Notes under the pieces: generated by a model
The model's input: the letters and a program-made list of their open reading frames with translations, nothing else
What the model was told of the DNA's origin: nothing
Databases searched by the model: none
Part shown: one piece after another, positions 34,411-42,930 of the stretch
How the letters are laid out: every line of letters starts with the position of its first letter
Position numbering within the stretch: the stretch's first letter is position 1
From: an uncultured Clostridia bacterium
GTDB lineage: Bacteria; Bacillota; Clostridia; Lachnospirales; Lachnospiraceae
Assembly: GCA_947385955.1 (NCBI GenBank)
Contig: CANDNA010000001.1
Coordinates: 62,001-126,000, forward strand
Direction: 5' to 3'
Length of the DNA: 64,000 bases
Position numbers and translations under genes: made by a program

Positions 34411-35013
34411 TTATTGTTTCTCCTGCAGTTTTTTTGCTTTGTTGTAAAAAGTGGCGCTGGTGAAATCACATTGTCTGGCGATCTCTGTGGCAGAAAGCTC
34501 TTTTGCCAGCCATTTATGATAGAGCTGTTCAAAATTATCCGGCAGCGGCTTGGGCGGCCTGCCGAATTTCACGCCTCTCAGCCTGGCCGCTTCGATTCCT
34601 TCCCGCTGACGCTGCTTTATATTTTTCCGTTCATTTTCCGCAATGAAAGAAAGCAGCTGGAGCACCAGATCTGCAATAAAAGTCCCCAGAAAATCTTTCC
34701 CCCGCCGGGTGTCTAAGAGCGGCATATCCAGCACCACAATATCTACCTTTTTTTCTCTGGTCAGCACCCTCCACTGATTCAGTATCTCTTCATAATCCCT
34801 TCCCAGCCTGTCAATGCTTTTGATATAGACCAGATCTTCCTCCCTCAGTTTCTTCAGCAGCTTCTGATACATGGGACGGTTAAAATCCTTCCCCGACTGC
34901 TTATCCACGAAAATATTTTTCTTCGGCACTTCCAGTTCTTTCATGGCATTCATCTGCCTGTCCTCATTCTGATCCCGTGAACTGACACGGACATATGCAT
35001 AACGATTTCCCAT
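34411..35013 (-). CDS. Serine recombinase (resolvase/invertase family)
   Basis: The ATG at 35013 follows GAGGAGGAAGG. The 200-residue protein has the catalytic N-terminal domain (YAYVRVSSRDQNEDRQMNAM with the nucleophile Ser, YIKSIDRLGRDYEEILNQW, ERKNIKQRQREGIEAARLRG). A short C-terminal helix-turn-helix follows, LSATEIARQCDFTSATFYNK. This is the size and layout of Hin/Pin-type invertases and small resolvases, not the large integrases. Its -10 (TATAAT, 35076-35071) lies just after the response-regulator terminator. The 5' end overlaps the extended regulator reading frame by 64 nt. Target sites are not known; it could act on nearby invertible DNA. Confidence 0.88.
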   Translation of the reverse strand: MGNRYAYVRVSSRDQNEDRQMNAMKELEVPKKNIFVDKQSGKDFNRPMYQKLLKKLREEDLVYIKSIDRLGRDYEEILNQWRVLTREKKVDIVVLDMPLLDTRRGKDFLGTFIADLVLQLLSFIAENERKNIKQRQREGIEAARLRGVKFGRPPKPLPDNFEQLYHKWLAKELSATEIARQCDFTSATFYNKAKKLQEKQ

Positions 35014-35915
35014 TCGCCCTTCCTCCTCCAGACCATGCTTCGCGGTGTTCTCTTTTGTATCTTTTTCTTTATTATATAAAAATATCCGGCAAAAATCGGG
35101 TGCCAAAAGCCTTCGCTTCTGACACCCGATTCCAAGCCATGCAATATGGAGGTAATATTCTGTTTTATTTTATAGAAACTCTCCTCCACCCCCCCCTCAC
35201 AATAATAGCTGAAATACTGTTCTTTCAATGTTTTATAAGAGCCTCTGGGCGGATAGATTTTTTTCCCGTTATGGAAGCAGATATCCTGCGCATTCATATT
35301 ATCAACATACTCCAGATTGAGAATATAGGTTGCTCCCGCCTTTACAAATTCCGGATATCCTGACAGCATCCCATAGATTTCCCCCATTGTCATGCGGAGC
35401 AGGAGTCGGCTGTCATCCACAAGATACAGACACTGCTGCTTCCCCTGGGCCTCACAATATACAATATCATTGACTGCCACACGCCGGATCCGCCCCTGTA
35501 TCCGCAGCACCAGATATTTTTTTCGTTCTTCCTTTACCTTCTCAAGCAGCCTGTCCAGAATCGGAAAGAGCTGCTCCTCAGAAACCGGTTTGACCAGATA
35601 CTGAACCGCATCCACGCCGAATGCCTCCAATGCATGTTCTCTGGAAGTGGTCAGAAAAATAATCTTACTGGTATTCCCCATTCTGCGCAATTCCTTTGCC
35701 GCCTCCATTCCCGGCTTTTGAGGCATATAAATATCCAGCAGAATCAGGTCCGGCCTGTAGGCTTCTTCTCTGATCTGCTCCAACAGCGCATCCGCATCCT
35801 CAAAAGACTGCATCCTGAATTCTGTTTCCGGGCGCCTTTTCTGATAAGCATCCAGCATTTTCCTGGTTTTCTTTAACTCTGTTCTTTCATCATCGCAGAG
35901 CGCTATCAAATACAT
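34950..35915 (-). CDS. LytTR-type response regulator (AgrA-like) with slippage-prone, overlong C-terminus
   Basis: Residues 1-120 are a receiver domain (IALCDDERTELKKTRKML, LILLDIYMPQKPG with the phospho-Asp, IIFLTTSREHALEAF, YLVKPV). Residues 135-240 are a LytTR DNA-binding domain ending at TLKEQYFSYYCEGG. A run of eight G then keeps the frame open for a further 80 residues, through a strong terminator and into the recombinase gene. With seven or nine G the protein would stop within about 10 codons, at the length usual for AgrA/LytR proteins. So the natural product is probably about 245 residues and this reading frame is a slippage state. It is paired with the kinase upstream. Confidence 0.85.
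   Translation of the reverse strand: MYLIALCDDERTELKKTRKMLDAYQKRRPETEFRMQSFEDADALLEQIREEAYRPDLILLDIYMPQKPGMEAAKELRRMGNTSKIIFLTTSREHALEAFGVDAVQYLVKPVSEEQLFPILDRLLEKVKEERKKYLVLRIQGRIRRVAVNDIVYCEAQGKQQCLYLVDDSRLLLRMTMGEIYGMLSGYPEFVKAGATYILNLEYVDNMNAQDICFHNGKKIYPPRGSYKTLKEQYFSYYCEGGVEESFYKIKQNITSILHGLESGVRSEGFWHPIFAGYFYIIKKKIQKRTPRSMVWRRKGEWEIVMHMSVSVHGIRMRTGR
35091..35130 (-). terminator. Rho-independent terminator after the response regulator
   Basis: On the minus strand ATCGGGTG...CACCCGAT, extended by CAGAAGC/GCTTTTG around a GAAG loop, gives a stem of about 16 pairs followed by TTTTT. It lies inside the overlong regulator reading frame, which supports a normal regulator stop before it. Confidence 0.9.
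35189..35196. repeat. Eight-base homopolymer (G8 on coding strand) in response regulator
   Basis: G8 on the sense strand at the end of the LytTR domain. In-frame reading continues for 80 codons; a gain or loss of one G leads to an early TAA in either frame. Confidence 0.9.
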
Positions 35916-35961
35916 AAACTGCCTCCTTCGCTTCTCCCCCTCCGCGCCGCCTTTTCAAAAG

Positions 35962-37284
35962 CTATCTGCCTGCATCCGCGCCGGGAATATTCATAATCAG
36001 CCGAAAGATAAACACTCCATTGTCATTTTTAAAATCATATTCTCCGCCATATTTATCCGCCGTCCTGGTGATGCTTAAAACGCCGATGCCTCCGGTAAAT
36101 TCCGGCTTGGGCTGCCCGTTTCTGAATGCAGTCTCTTTCCGGCAGGTATTGCTGCAGCAGATAACCAGTTTATTCCGTTTTCGTTTCAGCATCAGGTAAA
36201 TAAAGCATTCCCGCTCCTTCGACTGCTTTTTCACTTCCATACAGCCAAAAATAGCATTTTCATACGCATTGGCCAGTATTGCCACCAAATCGATGCTGGG
36301 TATTGCCAGTTCTCTGCCCAGCTCCACATTCAATGTCACTTCGATCTGTTCCCGCTCCGCCTTTCTTGTATACGCAGACAGAATATTGTTCACCGCTGTG
36401 TTTGCACAGATATTTTTCCCTGCGCTTACCTCCATATCTTTTTCATATTCCTCCAGATATTGCAGCAGTTCATCCGTCTGCCCCCTCCGCACATATTCTC
36501 CAATCACGGCATTATGATGTCTGGCATCATGCCGGATACGGTCTCCGGCTTTTACCGACTCTTCCAGCAGTTCCACATTTCTCTCCAACAGCCGGTGATT
36601 CATCTGCATTAACTGATGCTCTCTCTGGTACTCTTTTTCTTTCCCAATATGGAGATAAAGACGAAATACCAGAAGCTGCAGGGAGCCTGTCAGAAAAAAG
36701 TTCATTACAATCTGCAGCAGACGATAAGGTGTCTGTTCCCGTATATCCGGATTTAAAATAAACCCGATACCAAACAGAATGCTGATAATCATAACCGCTA
36801 TGCTGAACTGATCCAGTTCAGTCTCCACATAATCTCCAAATCCTCTGATGGAGTCTTTGATCTTTTTATCAATCAGATATGCCATAATACCGATCAGTAA
36901 AATCCGGGTGATAATATCCGCCCATACATTTTTGTGAAAAAACAGAACCGCAACTTCGATTCCTCCGATCAGAAACACCGCCAGCAGATAAAAAGTAACT
37001 GCAAGTTTATACACAGATAAAAAAAACGGATCTCTGCTCATACAGATAGAAAAGACAGCAAAAAATATGTACAATACAAAAGCCACCATCTTTACACAGT
37101 TTGCCCAGTCAATCACATACCAGATACATGCTGCCGCAATGCTTGCCACACTGAAACAACTATAGAAAAGTATCATCTTTTTTCTTTCAAACCGGGGATT
37201 GCTCATCAGGAAAAACAGCAGAATGACCCCGGCAAGACTGATCCCAAACCGAAGCAACGCTATGAATACCGAACCGCCCAACAT
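35962..37284 (-). CDS. AgrC-like membrane sensor kinase (GHKL ATPase)
   Basis: The 440-residue protein has five to seven predicted membrane segments in the first 215 residues, then a coiled dimerisation helix with the H-box RIRHDARHHNAVIGEYV (HDxRHH, as in AgrC-type kinases). The ATPase domain has the N-box DLVAILANAYENAIFG and a glycine box, FTGGIGVLSI. Such kinases sense a peptide pheromone and phosphorylate a LytTR regulator, here encoded 46 nt downstream. No agrB or agrD gene is visible in the window. A putative promoter with a G9 tract lies just upstream. Confidence 0.87.
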   Translation of the reverse strand: MLGGSVFIALLRFGISLAGVILLFFLMSNPRFERKKMILFYSCFSVASIAAACIWYVIDWANCVKMVAFVLYIFFAVFSICMSRDPFFLSVYKLAVTFYLLAVFLIGGIEVAVLFFHKNVWADIITRILLIGIMAYLIDKKIKDSIRGFGDYVETELDQFSIAVMIISILFGIGFILNPDIREQTPYRLLQIVMNFFLTGSLQLLVFRLYLHIGKEKEYQREHQLMQMNHRLLERNVELLEESVKAGDRIRHDARHHNAVIGEYVRRGQTDELLQYLEEYEKDMEVSAGKNICANTAVNNILSAYTRKAEREQIEVTLNVELGRELAIPSIDLVAILANAYENAIFGCMEVKKQSKERECFIYLMLKRKRNKLVICCSNTCRKETAFRNGQPKPEFTGGIGVLSITRTADKYGGEYDFKNDNGVFIFRLIMNIPGADAGR

Positions 37285-37320
37285 ATCTCACATGCCTCCT
37301 GTCACTTTTTTTGCTTCATC

Positions 37321-37350
37321 ATTTTACCCCCCCCCAAAGTAAAACAACAA
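37321..37350 (-). promoter_or_regulatory. Putative kinase promoter with a G9 tract in its spacer
   Basis: On the minus strand a TTGTTG-like -35 (37350-37345) is followed by an 18-base spacer holding nine consecutive G (37335-37327) and a TAAAAT -10 (37326-37321), 37 bases before the kinase ATG (37284, with AGGAGG). One G less would give the ideal 17-base spacer. The -35 match is weak, so promoter status is inferred. Confidence 0.5.
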
Positions 37351-37353
37351 AGC

Positions 37354-39057
37354 TCAAACATGATAGCTGCTCAGATTGTTGTTCATCACCGAAACAGCCC
37401 TGCAGGTTTCCTCTGTCAGAGTTTCGATTTTCCCGATATCTGTATTCGTATCAGCCAACTGCCCGGAAACACCTTCAATCTCTCTGCTGTTTTCCTCAGA
37501 TGCACTCCCCACAGCCAGCATGGCGTCCTTTATATATTCCAGCGATTTTGCATATTGCTCCGTAATCTGCTGTAACTCTTCCATAGAACCTCTGATCCTT
37601 TCGGACTGATCTGTAAACGCCGAAGAAGCATCTCCGAATTTTATATAATCCTCAAAAATTTTTTCCTGTAACAGGTTCAATGTCTGCTCTGCCAGATGCC
37701 CCAGTCCCTGAATGGCTTCCACCACATCTTCACTCATTTTCTGAATTTCATTTGCAGCATTGCCGGTATTGCCGGCCAATATCCCGATTTCTTCTGCCAC
37801 TACTGCAAATCCCCTTCCTGCCGCACCGGCACGTGCCGCTTCAATGGAAGCATTGAAAGATAACAGATTGGTCTGCTCGGAAATATCCAGAATGACATGT
37901 GACAACTCTCTGATCCTCAGAACTGCCTCCGCCTTCTCTTTCTCTGTTTTCAGATTCCCGGATATCACCTTTACATTATCCCCGATTACCGCCGAAGAAT
38001 GTTTTGCCGCCTCATGCAGTTCCGCCGAAGCCGTATGGATGTCCCGTACACAGGCCGTATTCTCATTCACGATCTCCACTGCTTTCCGAATCTCCCCATA
38101 CGCCAGTGATGCCCGTTCCCCCACACGCTCCACAGACAGTGCAGTTTCCTCAGACGATGCCGCCATAGACCCTATGGCATCGCTGATCCGGGCCATCCGG
38201 GAAACGGAACCGCAAACACAGTTTTTGATACATTCCATTTTTGTGTCAATTTCCCCGGCTTCGTTTTTTACCTCCCTGACCGTATCGGCGGTTTTCTGCA
38301 GCAAACGGTTCAGACTGTTTCCGATGACCTCCAGCTCATCCCCCGAAACAACATTCACCACCCTGGTCAAATCACCGCCGGCAGAAACCACCTCCACAAT
38401 TTTATCATTTACTTTCCGGAAATTTCTCCTGATTCTTACAGATGCCAGCGATGCTGCCAGCAGTGCAAACAAAACGCCAATCGTTACGGAAATCAGCATA
38501 TTACGTACCAGACTGTTTAATGAAGTCTGTATGGAAGATGCTTCATAGTCCACTGCCACAATCCCCAGCACCCTGCCATCATACCGGATCGGGGCATAGC
38601 CACTGTAAAATGTTCCCCACTCATCCGTAAAGGCTTCCTTTGTCACAGACGGCCTGCCTGCCATCGCCTCAGCCATTCCGTCCTGTGCCGCATACGCCTC
38701 GGCGTATTCTCCCGGATCCTCCGGATCTGTATCCAAAACGAACTGAAAATCCCCCTGCTCTCCGGGCATTAATGTATACACATAAGTGACAGAATCCCCC
38801 ACAAGAAAAAAACGAAGAGAATCCTCCACTGCCAGAAGAGCTTCCGCATCTCCCTCCATCGCCTTTGCAAAAATCTCTCCGTCCACATTCTCCGCAGCAA
38901 TTACTGCAATCTCTGTTACATCATCCATGCACTTTTTTCTCAGGAAATTCTCCATAGTAGCATAGGAAACAGCGCCCACAAGCAATACCACAATCATAGC
39001 AGTTCCTAAAATGAAGAGAAAAAGCTGTACGGCAATGCTGATTTTTCTGGTTTTCAT
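37354..39057 (-). CDS. Methyl-accepting chemotaxis protein
   Basis: The 567-residue protein has membrane segment 1 at residues 10-32, an extracytoplasmic sensor domain ([40 protein letters not shown], single-Cache-like), membrane segment 2 at about 186-208, and a HAMP region. The signalling domain tip reads [20 protein letters not shown] with [20 protein letters not shown]. It would report a periplasm-side ligand to CheA/CheW. An extended -10 promoter lies 53 bases upstream. No che or flagellar genes are in the window, but two chemoreceptors imply motility. Confidence 0.92.
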   Translation of the reverse strand: MKTRKISIAVQLFLFILGTAMIVVLLVGAVSYATMENFLRKKCMDDVTEIAVIAAENVDGEIFAKAMEGDAEALLAVEDSLRFFLVGDSVTYVYTLMPGEQGDFQFVLDTDPEDPGEYAEAYAAQDGMAEAMAGRPSVTKEAFTDEWGTFYSGYAPIRYDGRVLGIVAVDYEASSIQTSLNSLVRNMLISVTIGVLFALLAASLASVRIRRNFRKVNDKIVEVVSAGGDLTRVVNVVSGDELEVIGNSLNRLLQKTADTVREVKNEAGEIDTKMECIKNCVCGSVSRMARISDAIGSMAASSEETALSVERVGERASLAYGEIRKAVEIVNENTACVRDIHTASAELHEAAKHSSAVIGDNVKVISGNLKTEKEKAEAVLRIRELSHVILDISEQTNLLSFNASIEAARAGAAGRGFAVVAEEIGILAGNTGNAANEIQKMSEDVVEAIQGLGHLAEQTLNLLQEKIFEDYIKFGDASSAFTDQSERIRGSMEELQQITEQYAKSLEYIKDAMLAVGSASEENSREIEGVSGQLADTNTDIGKIETLTEETCRAVSVMNNNLSSYHV

Positions 39058-39109
39058 CTCTTCTATCCCCCTGTTATAGCAACATCACAACTGTATCACA
39101 TCTTTCGAC

Positions 39110-39115
39110 ATTATA
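39110..39115 (-). promoter_or_regulatory. Extended -10 promoter of the chemoreceptor gene
   Basis: Minus strand TGC-TATAAT 53 bases before the start codon of the chemoreceptor, with no good -35. The TG dinucleotide marks an extended -10 type. Confidence 0.55.
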
Positions 39116-39221
39116 GCAGATATCCGGACAAAAAATTCTCTATGGCACAATTTGCACTTTTTCGGGTATCTATTGCCAATAAATCCCACCGGGCAGAAGT
39201 TTCGGGTATACAGTGAAAAAG

Positions 39222-39351
39222 AATCCTGCTTTACAGGATTTCCCGCCTGCGGCGGATCGCTTCAGCGATCTATTTCCTCTCCGCCGCAGTGCGATCCCGC
39301 CCGGAGGGCTTTTTGTGGTACAGGAAATCCGGAGGAATTTCCTGTATCACA
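39222..39351. repeat. Cluster of inverted repeats in an intergenic region
   Basis: Between the chemoreceptor and punA about 365 bases hold no gene. They hold AATCCTG/CAGGATT (39222-39240), CTGCGGCGGA/TCCGCCGCAG (39247-39289) enclosing GATCGC/GCGATC, and a 15-base arm pair TGTGGTACAGGAAAT/ATTTCCTGTATCACA (39314-39351). These could be remnants of a repeat element or structured 3' UTR. No start codon with a ribosome site lies inside. Confidence 0.7.
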
Positions 39352-39396
39352 AAAAAAGCCAGAGCATCCGGATTTTAAAGAATCCGGATGTTCTGA
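39351..39396 (-). terminator. Rho-independent terminator after punA
   Basis: Minus strand: CAGAACATCCGGATT, loop CTTTAA, AATCCGGATGCTCTG, then GC and seven T. A 15-pair stem with a T-run, starting 27 bases after the punA stop. Confidence 0.9.
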
Positions 39397-39422
39397 CCCA
39401 AATCAGATCAAAATATTCCCCT

Positions 39423-40247
39423 CTACGCCTGCCAGTCCACAAGAATCTGTTTGACCCACGCGCAAAGATTCTGGCTGCTTTCATTGGCAATCCTGACAAC
39501 CTCTTCATGGGTATGCTTCTTTTCCGCAATCCCTGTTGCCATATTGGTAATGCAGGCAATCCCCAATACCTTCATCCCCAGATAATTGGCTGCTATAGTT
39601 TCCGGTACTGTGGACATACCGATCGCATCCGCCCCCAGTCCCGCATAGGCCCGGATCTCTGCCGCAGTCTCGTAACAGGGCCCGGAAAAGATAGCATACA
39701 CACCCTTTTTATAATGCAGATCGAGTCTGGCAGCCGCTGTTTCCGCTTTTTCGATCAGCTCTCCCGCATAAGCCTCTGACATATCCGGGAATCTGACGCC
39801 AAAACGCTCATCGTTTTCCCCGATCAGAGAATTTCTTCCCAGCATATTGATGTAGTCGGTCAGAATCATCAGATCTCCGGGGACAAAACTTCTGTTGATC
39901 CCGCCGCAGGCATTGGTTACAATCAGATGGGAAATACCCAACAGCTTCATCACATAAATGGGATAGGTAACCTCCTTCATCTCAAACCCCTCATAATAAT
40001 GGAATCTCCCCTGCATCGCCGCTATGGTTTGTGTTCCGATCTGCCCGATTACCAGATTTCCCGCATGGCCTGCCACATGAGACTGGGGAAAACCGGGAAT
40101 CTCTCCATAAGGGATCACTGTCTTATCCTCCATGATATCCACCAGACTTCCCAGGCCGCTTCCCAGAATGATACCGATTGTGGGCATCCGGCTGATTTTG
40201 CTCTGTACAAAATCCGCTGATTCTTTTACCTTCTCATAAAATGTCAT
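39423..40247 (-). CDS. punA: Purine nucleoside phosphorylase
   Basis: The 274-residue protein is a trimeric-type PNP: IGIILGSGLGSLVDIMED (phosphate loop), HAGNLVIGQIG, MQGRFHYYEGFEM, HLIVTNACGGINRSFVPGD, VYAIFSGPCYETAAEIRAY and GADAIGMSTVPETIAANYLG. These residues bind phosphate, ribose and purine. It cleaves inosine or guanosine to base plus ribose-1-phosphate in salvage. The gene lies downstream of a Crp/Fnr regulator gene with a 78-base gap and ends in a clear terminator. Confidence 0.95.
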   Translation of the reverse strand: MTFYEKVKESADFVQSKISRMPTIGIILGSGLGSLVDIMEDKTVIPYGEIPGFPQSHVAGHAGNLVIGQIGTQTIAAMQGRFHYYEGFEMKEVTYPIYVMKLLGISHLIVTNACGGINRSFVPGDLMILTDYINMLGRNSLIGENDERFGVRFPDMSEAYAGELIEKAETAAARLDLHYKKGVYAIFSGPCYETAAEIRAYAGLGADAIGMSTVPETIAANYLGMKVLGIACITNMATGIAEKKHTHEEVVRIANESSQNLCAWVKQILVDWQA

Positions 40248-40325
40248 CCTTCTTTTCTCCTCTCGCTTTTTATGTTTCCCTGTACAGGCCCAATATCCCG
40301 GCCTGCCTGCTGCCCGATAAGGCCC

Positions 40326-41021
40326 TCAATACAATTTTCCCTGTGCATACTGTTTCATGGACTCATACTGCTGCACTGAAATATAGATTTTGCCTGTACG
40401 AAGAGAAAGAAATCCCAGTTCTTCCAACTTCTTTGCGTTTCTGTTAATGGTTTTTTCCGAAAATCCAATTGCGCCGGACAACTCTTCCCTTGTCTTTCTG
40501 ATACAAAGCTCCGAACAGACCTCCTCCTTTTCGTAACTTTCCATCAGATATAAAATCATACGGTCCATGCTCTCCAGCATCAGATACTTCCGGTCATTTC
40601 TGGTCTGTTTTGTCAGGTCATACAGAATCTTCTGCGTTCGCAAAAACAACGCATTTCCATCCTTTTTCATCCATTCCAGATACAGATTCGCAGGAATCAC
40701 ATATAAGGTACACGGCGTCAGGGCACGGATCGTAATGCTGTATTCCGGTATGGCAGACAGACATTCAAATTCTCCCAGAAACCTGCCGGGGCCAAACTCT
40801 TTGAATGCATACATTTTTTCAGGAATCTGCATATCAATTCCCAGCGCCCTCCCTTTTAAAATCAGGAAGATACTTCGGCACGGCTCTCCCGCAGTCACAA
40901 AGTTCCTGCCTTTTTCCACTTTTCGAAGAGTCATGTTTTTCTCAGTCATTTCAGGACATCGTACAAAAAGCCGCTCCATATACGCCTGCTCATCCGGAGG
41001 CAACAGTTTCATCTTTTCCAT
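40326..41021 (-). CDS. Crp/Fnr-family transcriptional regulator
   Basis: The ATG at 41021 is used because the TATAAT box (41044-41049) lies over the next upstream ATG. The 231-residue protein has a cyclic-nucleotide-type beta-roll (KGRNFVTAGEPCRSIFLILK, GRFLGEFECLSAI), the dimerisation helix, and a C-terminal helix-turn-helix (RKTREELSGAIGFSEKTINR). No Cys cluster for an Fe-S centre is present, so oxygen sensing like FNR is unlikely. The effector is unknown. It may regulate the adjacent punA gene. Confidence 0.88.
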   Translation of the reverse strand: MEKMKLLPPDEQAYMERLFVRCPEMTEKNMTLRKVEKGRNFVTAGEPCRSIFLILKGRALGIDMQIPEKMYAFKEFGPGRFLGEFECLSAIPEYSITIRALTPCTLYVIPANLYLEWMKKDGNALFLRTQKILYDLTKQTRNDRKYLMLESMDRMILYLMESYEKEEVCSELCIRKTREELSGAIGFSEKTINRNAKKLEELGFLSLRTGKIYISVQQYESMKQYAQGKLY

Positions 41022-41043
41022 AGGATTGATCACCTTGTACCAC

Positions 41044-41073
41044 ATTATAAAACAGTTTGCCCTTCTGTGTAAG
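41044..41073 (-). promoter_or_regulatory. Promoter of the Crp/Fnr-family gene
   Basis: Minus strand CTTACA (41073-41068), 18-base spacer, TATAAT (41049-41044), 23 bases before the chosen ATG. Confidence 0.6.
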
Positions 41074-41114
41074 GACATCTGTCCTGATTCATCAAATTTT
41101 TGTATCTTTCTGTT

Positions 41115-42020
41115 TTAAGCATTCCCCTGCATAATCCGGTCTGCCGATTTGCGGAAAATTTCCGCAAAATAGGCATCGTCTGACAAAGAAGAATCTGTAT
41201 AAAACCAGTCCGCATACTCCAGAAACGTTCCCCTTGCTTCTTCATCCATTATGTAAACCGCTGTTCTCCCTGTATACAAATAGGTGTAATATTCTGATTC
41301 TGCATATTCCATAAATGCAAATATCATATGCCCTTCATCCTCATACAGGGAATCATAAAGCTCCTGCAGATATCTGTGGGCTTCCTCATCCGTAATTGTC
41401 TCCCCCTTGCCGTCAAACGAATCACAGATCAGCAGATAGGGCTGCACCCCTGTCTGCGCATAAAAATAGCCCATTGCCTCTTCCACCATCCGGGTATCCG
41501 AAATCCAGCCCAGTCTGTCATCCATCACCCGATCGCTTCGGATACAGGATCCCTCTGCCAGTTTTTCCTTTCCCGGCTCCTGCATCGCCTCTTCCCTTTT
41601 TGCCTCATCCCCGTCCCGGCGTCCCGGCCAGTGTTGCTTTCCAAACACTTTATCCACATCGGCTTCATCCATGCCGATTTCATTTTCCAGCCGGTCCAAT
41701 ACCATATATTCTTCCGTTTCCACCGTATTACCAAAAGGAGCCACGGCAGCAAACAACGCTGCCAGAAGAAACAGCCCCGGCCCCATCCCCCATCCCGGAC
41801 CGCCTCTGCCTCTGTGTCCACCGCCATTGCCGGAGGAAGGCGGATCGCCGCCGGAAGAATGATTACCCGAAAAACCGCCTCCAAAGCTGCCTCCGCCTCC
41901 GGAAAAACCGCCTCCGCCAAAACTGCCTCCGCCCCCGCCGGAGCTGTTGCCGCCTCCACCGCCTCCCCTGTTTCGGATGCCTGCGCCAGGCCCCCGGCCC
42001 GAACCATCATTTCTGTCCAT
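41115..42020 (-). CDS. Glycine-rich membrane-associated protein of unknown function
   Basis: The first 75 residues of the 301-residue protein are a low-complexity Gly/Ser tract (repeats like GGGGSFGGG). A hydrophobic segment at about residues 81-98 (LFLLAALFAAVAPFG) follows, and then a soluble C-terminal domain of 200 acidic residues (VETEEYMVLDRLENEIGMDE; VQPYLLICDSFDGKGETITD). The C-terminal layout, with TITDEEAHRYLQELYDSLYE, resembles TPM-like tail domains of membrane proteins, but I cannot assign a family. A promoter lies about 100 bases upstream and the gene appears to stand alone. Confidence 0.7.
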   Translation of the reverse strand: MDRNDGSGRGPGAGIRNRGGGGGGNSSGGGGGSFGGGGFSGGGGSFGGGFSGNHSSGGDPPSSGNGGGHRGRGGPGWGMGPGLFLLAALFAAVAPFGNTVETEEYMVLDRLENEIGMDEADVDKVFGKQHWPGRRDGDEAKREEAMQEPGKEKLAEGSCIRSDRVMDDRLGWISDTRMVEEAMGYFYAQTGVQPYLLICDSFDGKGETITDEEAHRYLQELYDSLYEDEGHMIFAFMEYAESEYYTYLYTGRTAVYIMDEEARGTFLEYADWFYTDSSLSDDAYFAEIFRKSADRIMQGNA

Positions 42021-42120
42021 ATACTCCCCCTCTTTCCCTGCCCCGCCGGCTTTTGCCGGACTGCTTCATCAGGCTGCTTTTACCGGATGTCCGTCTGTGG
42101 CTCACAATAAGATCCTTTTT

Positions 42121-42149
42121 ATTTTATCACATCCGCATCACCCGTGAAA
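42121..42149 (-). promoter_or_regulatory. Promoter of the Gly-rich protein gene
   Basis: Minus strand TTTCAC (42149-42144), 17-base spacer ending TGA, then TAAAAT (42126-42121), an extended -10 type. The rest of the 320-base gap up to 42341 shows no gene. Confidence 0.5.
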
Positions 42150-42341
42150 CACACTCTTACCCGCGGATGCAGATACATCTCCCATATTTTCTATTGTCCT
42201 AAACCGAAACCGCTGCTTTTTTGCCGCCGGGTAAAAAAGAAAGTCGTGTCAGACCTCCTGTCGTCAGGCCATTGCAGACAGAAGGCGCTGGCGCTGTTTT
42301 TGTTTACAGCATTTTCTTATGATCAACAGGAGGATTTTTTT

Positions 42342-42598
42342 ATGAATCAGGATGAAATTTTTATGAAAAAAGCCATAGAGTTATCCGCTCTGGCGCTATG
42401 GTATGGTCTCAACCGGGACGGCTGGTATATGCTGCCAGCAATATGGACCTGAATCGGATTTTTCACGAAGAAGGCAGCAAATGCAGTGAAATGGTATTTG
42501 CCCACTCTCCTTACAGGCCCCGGGTGACAGCCGGCGTACTCAGAGAGGAAAGTCTGGAAATACTGAAACGGTACTTTACAAATCCGGAGCATTCCTGA
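42342..42598 (+). pseudogene. Remnant of a nucleoside deaminase-like gene
   Basis: A good ribosome site (AGGAGG) precedes ATG at 42342. The first frame gives MNQDEIFMKKAIELSALAL, the usual first helix of cytidine/guanine/adenosine deaminases, then stops after 37 codons. The next frame gives GRLVYAASN, then SKCSEMVFAHSPYRPRVTAG and VLREESLEILKRYF, the C-terminal pattern of this superfamily. The catalytic HAE and PCxxC elements in between are missing. So an internal deletion with frameshift is likely. Residual sequence is otherwise well kept, suggesting recent decay. Confidence 0.65.
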
Positions 42599-42779
42599 CA
42601 ACAGCCCAGGTGGAATGATGCCAGAATATAAACGATACAAGTCAAAATAAGAAAATCCTGTCACAGGCTGCAACACGCTGACTAAGCGGCTGAAACATGT
42701 GCCCTCTGACACAGAAAAACGCCTGGAAGCTGTGAAATCATCTCCGAATGGACGGTCAGCCCAATGAAAGATACTTACA

Positions 42780-42820
42780 AGAAAGTGACCTACCTTTGGA
42801 CGGGGCGGTCACTTTTTTGT
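42780..42820 (+). terminator. Terminator hairpin between remnant and minus-strand genes
   Basis: AAAGTGACC (42782-42790) pairs with GGTCACTTT (42807-42815), followed by T on the plus strand. Near-symmetric, so it may act for both directions. Confidence 0.7.
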
Positions 42821-42886
42821 GTGGTTTATGTACGCTATCAGAATCAATACAATGATTCCAGGAATCATCAGAACAACAGAAAGCAC
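42809..42886 (-). CDS. Very small hydrophobic peptide (toxin-like membrane peptide)
   Basis: Minus-strand codons from a GTG at 42886 (ATG at 42868) read 25 residues including MIPGIIVLILIAYINHTKK, a single membrane helix with a positively charged tail, then TGA. Peptides of this shape occur as type I toxins or holin-like peptides in Firmicutes. There is no convincing ribosome site, and a hairpin overlaps each end, so it may be a leftover or an RNA-regulated peptide. Confidence 0.3.
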   Translation of the reverse strand: MLSVVLMIPGIIVLILIAYINHTKK

Positions 42887-42887
42887 A

Positions 42888-42906
42888 GGGCGGCACAAGA
42901 CCGCCC
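42888..42906 (-). terminator. Hairpin after the VOC/dha genes
   Basis: GGGCGG...CCGCCC with a seven-base loop, 25 bases after the VOC stop; the following T-run is weak. Confidence 0.4.
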
Positions 42907-42930
42907 CAACACTTTTCTGCATTCTTCTGT

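Noticed and set aside
32824..35013. A complete IS607 or IS605 transposon made of TnpB plus the serine recombinase
   Set aside because: The recombinase lacks the N-terminal MerR-like domain of IS607 TnpA, the genes are 240 bp apart with a promoter between, and no Y1 TnpA or obvious ends were found.
39222..39351. A riboswitch upstream of the chemoreceptor gene
   Set aside because: The inverted repeats lie upstream of the mapped-looking extended -10 promoter, so they would not be in the transcript leader, and no known aptamer core is visible.
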